Shown here piece after piece: positions 5,806 to 10,040 of a stretch of DNA of 10,040 nt (position 1 is its first letter; each line of letters starts with the position of its first letter). This DNA comes from Candidatus Omnitrophota bacterium (GTDB lineage: Bacteria; Omnitrophota; Gorgyraeia; Gygaellales; Profunditerraquicolaceae). The notes under the pieces were generated by a model, which was not told the DNA's origin, did not search any database, and saw nothing but the letters and a program-made list of their open reading frames with translations. A program made the translations under genes and the position numbers. Location of the stretch: the NCBI GenBank assembly GCA_020063525.1, contig JAGUUJ010000049.1, positions 1-10,040 on the forward strand, given 5' to 3'.

Positions 5806-7176
5806 TTATTCATTTGCCGATAGATCTACCTGTTCTTCTTTTAACATCTCCTGAACGAAATGAGTCGATATTTCGCCCTTGAGAAATAGAGGGTTCTGCA
5901 ATAAACGTAAATGAAAAGGGATGGTTGTCTTTACAGGTGCAATATTGAATTCATGCAATGCCCGCTGCATAATACGGATTGCTTCTTCGCGCGTATCGGC
6001 GTACGTTATTACTTTGGCTAACAGGGAATCGTAAAAGGTGGGGATTTCGTACCCCGGATAGATGTGTGTATCAAGACGTACACCCGGCCCTCCGGGCAAA
6101 TTGAGCGTTTCAATTTTCCCCGGACAGGGCATAAAGTTGTTTTCGTAGTCTTCGGCATTTATGCGGCACTCAAGGCTCGCGCCTTTGATTCGAATATCAT
6201 CCTGTTGAAAATGTAATTTTTCACCACAAGCTATGCGGATTTGTTCTTTTATTAAGTCAATTCCGGTTACCATTTCGGTTACGGGGTGTTCGACCTGGAT
6301 TCTTGTGTTCATTTCCATAAAATAAAAATTATTATTTTGATCTAATAAGAATTCAATGGTTCCTGCGCCGATGTAGTTTATTGTCTTTGCGCCTTTTACA
6401 GCCAGCTCGCCCAGGCGTTTACGCAGCCTGTTGTCTACTGCTGGCGAAGGGGATTCTTCTAATAATTTTTGATGCCTTCTTTGAATACTGCAATCCCTTT
6501 CGCCTAAATGTATAACGCGGCCGTATTTATCCGCTAAAATTTGAATTTCAATATGGCGGGGTCTCTCAATATACTTTTCAATATACACATTGGGATTTCC
6601 AAAACTCGCCTCTGCTTCAGCTTGGGCAGTCATAAGATTGCTGATTAAGCTTATATCATTGTGGGCAATCCGCATTCCTTTTCCGCCGCCACCCGCCGCT
6701 GCTTTTATAATTACAGGATATCCTGTTCTTTTGGCAGTCCTTAGCGCCTCTTCTTTGTTTTTGACTATCGATATACTGCCTGGGATTATGGGCAGGCCTG
6801 TTTTTTGCATATTGGCGCGGGCAGCCATTTTATCTCCCATAAGCCTGATATTATCTGATGTCGGACCGATGAAAGTTATCTGACAGGATTCACAGATTTC
6901 CGCAAAATGAGGATTTTCTGCTAAGAAGCCATAACCCGGGTGTATCGCATCTACATCCGTAATTTCTGCAGCGCTTATAATCGCGGGTATATTTAAGTAA
7001 CTGTTGCTACTCTGGGCCTTACCTATGCAGATCGCCTCATCGGCAAAACGCGTATGCAAAGAATTCCTATCTGCCTCAGAATATACAGCTACTGTGCGTA
7101 TACCCAATTCTCGGCAGGCACGGATTATTCTTAGGGCTATTTCGCCCCGGTTGGCTATTAATATTTTAGAAAACAT
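5806..7176 (-). CDS. accC: Acetyl-CoA carboxylase, biotin carboxylase subunit
   Basis: AccC carboxylates the biotin on AccB using ATP and bicarbonate, the first half of malonyl-CoA synthesis for fatty acids. Its 456 residues match the E. coli enzyme (449) almost position for position. The N-terminus MFSKILIANRGEIALRI is canonical and fixes the ATG at 7176. K116 and K158 are the ATP lysines, the glycine-rich loop AAAGGGGKGMR spans 159-169, and E275, E288, N290, R292 and R338 are the active-site residues. The HPGYGFLAEN segment is at 79-88. The gene follows accB by 63 bases, and that gap is filled by an 8-bp tandem repeat running up to the start codon, so no Shine-Dalgarno is visible. accA and accD are not in the window. 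Confidence 0.98.
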   Translation of the reverse strand: MFSKILIANRGEIALRIIRACRELGIRTVAVYSEADRNSLHTRFADEAICIGKAQSSNSYLNIPAIISAAEITDVDAIHPGYGFLAENPHFAEICESCQITFIGPTSDNIRLMGDKMAARANMQKTGLPIIPGSISIVKNKEEALRTAKRTGYPVIIKAAAGGGGKGMRIAHNDISLISNLMTAQAEAEASFGNPNVYIEKYIERPRHIEIQILADKYGRVIHLGERDCSIQRRHQKLLEESPSPAVDNRLRKRLGELAVKGAKTINYIGAGTIEFLLDQNNNFYFMEMNTRIQVEHPVTEMVTGIDLIKEQIRIACGEKLHFQQDDIRIKGASLECRINAEDYENNFMPCPGKIETLNLPGGPGVRLDTHIYPGYEIPTFYDSLLAKVITYADTREEAIRIMQRALHEFNIAPVKTTIPFHLRLLQNPLFLKGEISTHFVQEMLKEEQVDLSANE

Positions 7177-7178
7177 TT

Positions 7179-7214
7179 GGTTAATTTGTTAATTAGTTAA
7201 TTGGTTAATTAACC
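7179..7214. repeat. 8-bp tandem repeat (NGTTAATT x4) directly before accC
   Basis: On the plus strand four consecutive 8-mers share GTTAATT with a variable first base: 7179-7186 G, 7187-7194 T, 7195-7202 A, 7203-7210 G. They are followed by AACC, so 7203-7214 is the 12-bp palindrome GGTTAATTAACC. The rest of the gap to accB (7215-7239) is made of related ACTCACC/AATCACC/ACTAAC words. The tandem ends two bases upstream of the accC ATG and occupies the expected ribosome-binding position. Confidence 0.8.
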
Positions 7215-7239
7215 ACTCACCAATCACCACTAACTAACA

Positions 7240-7698
7240 TTAGAGGGGTTCGATAAGAAACATTGGTTGTCCAAATTCTACGGGTTCAGTATTATCAACA
7301 AGGATTTCTAAGATTTTACCTTTGATTTCGGATTTTATTTCATTCATTAATTTCATTGCCTCTATGATGCATATAACCTGTCCGGGTTCGATTGTCTGGC
7401 CTGCTTCAACGTAAGGTGATGCTTCTGGCGAAGGTGTGCGATAAAAAGTTCCTACCATCGGCGCTTTTATTTCAACCGTTTTAGTAGCTAATTTTTCAAT
7501 GCTCTCAGGAGTTCCTTCTTTAGTTTGAGTTGGTGAGAGCCCTGTTTTTTCAATCACTATAGTTTGGCCTGCAGATGCTTCCATGTCTGCCCCGGTCTTT
7601 TTTAATCTGATACGCATACCATCTTTTTCTATCTCTATCTCTACAAGACCATTCTCATTCATAAGATTTATCAGTTCTTTTATTTCTTTTATATTCAT
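7240..7698 (-). CDS. accB: Acetyl-CoA carboxylase, biotin carboxyl carrier protein
   Basis: AccB carries the biotin that shuttles carboxyl groups from AccC to the carboxyltransferase. At 152 residues it is a normal length. The N-terminal part (1-36, NIKEIKELINLMNENGLVEIEIEKDG) matches the family's leading helix and strand. A linker of about 40 residues rich in Thr, Ser, Glu and Lys follows, then the biotinyl domain from about 76. The domain includes the thumb segment APMVGTFYRTPSPEASPYVE at 79-98, typical of true acetyl-CoA carboxylase carriers, and EAMKLMNEI at 113-121 with K116 as the biotinylated lysine. It begins at ATG 7698, 15 bases after efp, with only a weak GGGG upstream. It pairs with accC downstream. 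Confidence 0.97.
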   Translation of the reverse strand: MNIKEIKELINLMNENGLVEIEIEKDGMRIRLKKTGADMEASAGQTIVIEKTGLSPTQTKEGTPESIEKLATKTVEIKAPMVGTFYRTPSPEASPYVEAGQTIEPGQVICIIEAMKLMNEIKSEIKGKILEILVDNTEPVEFGQPMFLIEPL

Positions 7699-7713
7699 TT
7701 AAAACCCCATTTT

Positions 7714-8280
7714 TTATGAATATGCCTTTTCAATATATTCTCCGGTTCGGGTATCTACTTTAATTTTATCTCCGGTATCTATAAAAAGCGGAACTTGAAT
7801 GACGGCGCCGGATTCTATTTTTGCGGGTTTGGTACCGCTTTTTGCCGTATCGCCTTTTATGCCCGGCTCAGTATGGATGACTTTAAAATCAATAAAATTC
7901 GGCAGATTTATGTTCAATGTTTCATCTTTATAGAAATATCCGGTAACTTCAAGATTATCTTTTAAGAATTTCTTCTTATCGCCAATGTTATCTTCCGAGA
8001 TGGCTATTTCCTCGAAATTGTCCTGGTCCATAAAATGATATATGCCTCCCGACGAATATTGATACTGAAGTTTTCTTTCTTCGACAAAAGCAGTCTCAAT
8101 TTTTTCGTCACCTCTGAAAGTTTTCTCCTGAATGTTGCTATTCTTCAGATTTCTTAATTTTGCACGCACAAAAGCAGCGCCTTTGCCGGGTTTTACATGC
8201 TGAGTTTCTACAACCAGATACACATCTTGGTCAACCAATATTGTCAATCCTGATTTAATGTCATTTACTGAGAGAGCCAC
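7714..8280 (-). CDS. efp: Translation elongation factor P
   Basis: EF-P enters the ribosomal E site to relieve stalling on polyproline. The 188-residue protein has all three domains. The N-terminal domain carries HVKPGKGAAFVRAKL at 28-42, with K33 at the loop tip where E. coli has the modified Lys34. The middle and C-terminal OB domains end with TGDKIKVDTRTGEYIEKA near 169-186, the usual C-terminal signature. A lysine at the tip is compatible with beta-lysylation or another lysine modification, but no modifying enzyme is encoded here. The start is GTG at 8280 and overlaps the end of the peptidase gene by 20 bases, which suggests translational coupling; no good ribosome site is seen. Confidence 0.97.
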   Translation of the reverse strand: MALSVNDIKSGLTILVDQDVYLVVETQHVKPGKGAAFVRAKLRNLKNSNIQEKTFRGDEKIETAFVEERKLQYQYSSGGIYHFMDQDNFEEIAISEDNIGDKKKFLKDNLEVTGYFYKDETLNINLPNFIDFKVIHTEPGIKGDTAKSGTKPAKIESGAVIQVPLFIDTGDKIKVDTRTGEYIEKAYS

Positions 8281-9322
8281 TTAAGACGTTGCACCCTTTC
8301 TTAGTTACTAGAACAATATCCTCTAATCTTATTCCAAACTTACCGGGTAGATAAATTGCCGGTTCAACGGTAAAAACCATATCCTGCTTTAATATTCCTT
8401 TTACTTTAGGAGATATGCGAGGCCCTTCGTGCACTTCTAATCCTATGCCGTGCCCTAAGTTATGACCAAAAAACCCGCCGCATCCTTTTTGGGTTATATA
8501 TTGGCGGGCAGCTGTATCAATTTTATACATCTGAACAGCCGGTTTTATATTTTTTATCGCCTTATCTTGCGCTTTGCGAACTATATCGTATATCTTCTTA
8601 ACAGCAGGACTTATTTTACCCAAAAAGAAAACCCTTGTCAAGTCAGATTTATAGCCCATGTAATCGACACCAAGGTCAACTAATACAGGTTCGTTATTTT
8701 TGAGCTTTCTTTGAGAGGTCATATGATGCGGAAAGCTTGAATTGGGCCCCGAGGCAACAATTATGTCAAATGCAGACCCGCCAGCACCATTATATCTTAT
8801 AAAACGCTCCAGTTCCCCTGCTACTTCAACCTCTTTTTTTCCTGGAACTATAAAATCTTTAATAAATTTGAATGCCTTTATTGCTATTTGAATTGCTTTC
8901 TTTATTTTTTCCAACTCTTCAGCAGTTTTTATTTGTCTTAGTTCTTCTACCAGGCCATAGGTAGGAATTAAATCCCCCCTTTTATTTAATTCTTGTTTTA
9001 TCTTTTTATGCTCGGCAAAGGACAGATATTTTTCTTCAAATCCAATGCGCTTAAGCCCCAGGCCTATACAGGCATCCGCTATTATTTTAAAAACAGAACC
9101 ATTGACTTTCTTTATCAAAGTGGGTCCTCTAAGGTTCTTCTTGGCCTCTTCTATATATCTTGAGTCTGTGATATAGACGTTTGCTTTTTTTGATATTAAG
9201 AAATAGGAATCGCGACTGGTAAAATTAGTAAGGTAAGAGGTATTCGCGGGAGAAGATATGATTAATCCATCGAGATTTTCTTGCGCTAATTTAGCATATG
9301 TTTTTTGTATGCGCAAATTCAC
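8261..9322 (-). CDS. pepQ: Xaa-Pro peptidase, M24 family (PepP/PepQ-like)
   Basis: This metallopeptidase has the creatinase-like N-terminal domain and the pita-bread M24 domain and should cleave at Xaa-Pro bonds. Counting from the GTG at 9322 (353 residues), the five metal ligands are D216 in VDLGV, D227 in SDLTR, H291 in GHNLGHGIG, E320 in TVEPAIYLPG and E334 in IRLEDIV. The N-terminal domain begins VNLRIQKTYAKL. The frame stays open to another GTG at 9343, which would add MGLWGCG, but those codons come from a G-rich repeat, so I prefer 9322. Whether it is an aminopeptidase (PepP) or dipeptidase (PepQ) cannot be settled here. The aroQ-peptidase-efp order is common and may link proline peptide turnover with EF-P only by co-expression. 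Confidence 0.93.
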   Translation of the reverse strand: MNLRIQKTYAKLAQENLDGLIISSPANTSYLTNFTSRDSYFLISKKANVYITDSRYIEEAKKNLRGPTLIKKVNGSVFKIIADACIGLGLKRIGFEEKYLSFAEHKKIKQELNKRGDLIPTYGLVEELRQIKTAEELEKIKKAIQIAIKAFKFIKDFIVPGKKEVEVAGELERFIRYNGAGGSAFDIIVASGPNSSFPHHMTSQRKLKNNEPVLVDLGVDYMGYKSDLTRVFFLGKISPAVKKIYDIVRKAQDKAIKNIKPAVQMYKIDTAARQYITQKGCGGFFGHNLGHGIGLEVHEGPRISPKVKGILKQDMVFTVEPAIYLPGKFGIRLEDIVLVTKKGCNVLSGSLSK

Positions 9323-9370
9323 CCCGCACCCCCACAACCCCACACCATTTTATTCTTAAGAAGGTGCGGG
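9321..9370. repeat. G-rich TGTGGGG-word repeat at the peptidase start
   Basis: On the minus strand this stretch reads as imperfect repeats of TGTGGGG and TGCGGGG (plus-strand CCCCGCA, CCCCCACA, CCCCACA at 9322-9345). CCCGCACC at 9323-9330 and GGTGCGGG at 9363-9370 are perfect 8-bp inverted arms. Local G/C content is far above the surroundings. It fills most of the 60 bases between the aroQ stop and the preferred peptidase start and may form a hairpin in the transcript. Confidence 0.55.
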
Positions 9371-9382
9371 ATTCTTCCAGGA

Positions 9383-9814
9383 TTAAAGTAAATCTATTAA
9401 AGCTTCCAGGCCCAAACTATAACTTTTTGGGCCAAAACCCATTATCGTGCCTTTTGCTACAGGGCTGATTAGAGATTTTTGCCTGAATTCTTCCCGGGAA
9501 TAGATATTGGAAAGATGCACTTCTACGGTCAATACATTGGCCGCAGCAATAGCATCTCTAATGGCAACGCTTGTGTGCGTATAGGCTGCAGGATTTATTA
9601 AAAGCGCATCATATTTATTCTTTATTTTACCAATAAGGCCTACAATTTCGCCTTCATAATTAGACTGTTTTATGGTCAGGCTCACTTTTCTTTTTTTGGC
9701 AATCCTCTGGAGTTCCCGATTGATTTCTTTTAAGGTTACTCTGCCATAAATAACGGGCTCCCGTTGCCCTAATAGATCTAAATTTGGCCCGTGTATTACC
9801 AGTATTCGTTTCAT
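9383..9814 (-). CDS. aroQ: 3-dehydroquinate dehydratase, type II
   Basis: AroQ removes water from 3-dehydroquinate to give 3-dehydroshikimate, step three of aromatic amino acid synthesis. The 143-residue length is typical of the dodecameric type II enzyme. IHGPNLDLLGQREPVIYG at 7-24 includes N11, R18 and the catalytic Y23. INPAAYTHTSVAIRDA at 73-88 has N74 and H80, and VEVHLSNIYSREEFR at 97-111 has the catalytic H100 and R111. All match the known M. tuberculosis residues with a shift of one. It starts at ATG 9814 with only an A-rich sequence before it. The shikimate genes that usually accompany it are not in the window. Confidence 0.97.
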   Translation of the reverse strand: MKRILVIHGPNLDLLGQREPVIYGRVTLKEINRELQRIAKKRKVSLTIKQSNYEGEIVGLIGKIKNKYDALLINPAAYTHTSVAIRDAIAAANVLTVEVHLSNIYSREEFRQKSLISPVAKGTIMGFGPKSYSLGLEALIDLL

Positions 9815-9828
9815 AATTATTTTGCTTC

Positions 9829-9886
9829 AGGCTCCATGCTTTACGCTCTTGACCTGTAGCATGCAGCTTGCGGCGTGTAGCAAGTA
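9829..9886. repeat. Short-word repeat (GCTACA/GCTTG words) between the Trm112-like gene and aroQ
   Basis: The 85-base spacer contains reiterated GCTTCAGG, CCTGTAGC, GCATGC, GCTTGC and TGTAGC words on the plus strand. CATGCT (9835-9840) pairs with AGCATG (9858-9863), and CTTGC (9867-9871) with GCAAG (9880-9884). The stems are short and I see no T-run, so function is unclear. It is listed because it resembles the repeat-filled spacers elsewhere in the window. Confidence 0.35.
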
Positions 9887-9899
9887 TTAATTCTTGGAT

Positions 9900-10040
9900 C
9901 TATTCCTCTGCTTCATCAATCAGCATTATCGGAATGCCGTCTTTTATGGGATATTTTTTTGCGCAAATTTTACAGACGATTTTATTATCTTTTAGCTCCA
10001 CATCGCCTTTGCAGGCGGGGCAGGCCAAAATATCCAATAA
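9900..10040 (-). CDS. Trm112-like small zinc-ribbon protein (5' end outside window)
   Basis: The last 46 codons of a gene that enters from beyond the right edge and stops with TAG at 9900-9902. The visible part begins LLDILACPACKGDVELK and contains CPAC at visible residues 7-10 and CKIC at 23-26, two zinc-binding cysteine pairs. KYPIKDGIPIMLIDEAEE then ends the protein. This is the pattern of the Trm112/YcaR family of about 55-65 residues, so probably only a few N-terminal residues are missing. In archaea and eukaryotes Trm112 activates methyltransferases; the bacterial role is not well defined. It lies 85 bases upstream of aroQ on the same strand. Confidence 0.88.
   Translation of the reverse strand, partial: LLDILACPACKGDVELKDNKIVCKICAKKYPIKDGIPIMLIDEAEE

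Noticed and set aside
5409..5882. 157-codon plus-strand frame opposite the Asp23 gene and the end of accC
   Set aside because: It is fully antisense to two well-supported genes, and its product is low-complexity hydrophobic sequence typical of shadow frames.
7179..7214. CRISPR array
   Set aside because: The units are 8 bp and contiguous, with no spacers.
1..10040. Novel defence or mobile gene system
   Set aside because: All protein genes match known housekeeping families. There is no transposase, integrase, toxin or nuclease, and no cluster of unknown genes.

Overview
The window is a compact, AT-rich bacterial housekeeping region. Every supported gene lies on the minus strand, so transcription runs from high to low coordinates. 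In that order I read: a Trm112-like zinc protein (5' end outside the window), aroQ, a Xaa-Pro peptidase, efp, accB, accC, an Asp23/Gls24 protein, its membrane partner AmaP, a phosphofructokinase with pyrophosphate-type active-site residues, gmhA, a heptose-1-phosphate adenylyltransferase (hldE C-terminal type), thiD2, thiE, thiC, and the first 26 bases of a tRNA that is probably tRNA-Gly.

The organism looks like an uncultivated Gram-negative-type (diderm) bacterium. The heptose genes imply lipopolysaccharide-like heptose, while the aroQ-peptidase-efp-accB-accC-Asp23-AmaP run resembles clusters in Firmicutes and several deep candidate phyla. Omnitrophota or a neighbour is my best guess from gene content and order. 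This is inference, because no marker in the window was compared with a database.

Layout. 9900-10040 holds the partial zinc-ribbon gene. 5420-9814 is a tight block for shikimate synthesis, peptide turnover, translation of polyproline stretches, the biotin arm of acetyl-CoA carboxylase and the Asp23/AmaP envelope pair. 3679-4710 is the phosphofructokinase. 2446-3523 makes ADP-heptose precursors. 31-2462 is thiamine synthesis: ThiC makes HMP-P, ThiD2 phosphorylates it to HMP-PP, and ThiE joins HMP-PP to the thiazole. The tRNA starts 4 bases after the thiC stop codon.

No gap exceeds about 160 bases. What stands out is what fills the gaps: most spacers longer than about 35 bases carry a different short-word repeat or inverted repeat. 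The main ones are a GGTTACG palindromic family (1339-1432, with a second copy inside the end of amaP at 4808-4828), a multi-hairpin element with inverted ends (3529-3676), a CTTTGCG-word spacer (4742-4791), an 8-bp tandem repeat before accC (7179-7214) and a G-rich repeat at the peptidase start (9321-9370). Some supply stop codons or probable false N-terminal extensions to neighbouring genes. The other notable point is that thiD2 and thiE overlap in different frames across an A8 run and look like a split form of the usual ThiD2-ThiE fusion. I found no defence system, CRISPR array, prophage or transposase, and no convincing novel multi-gene system.
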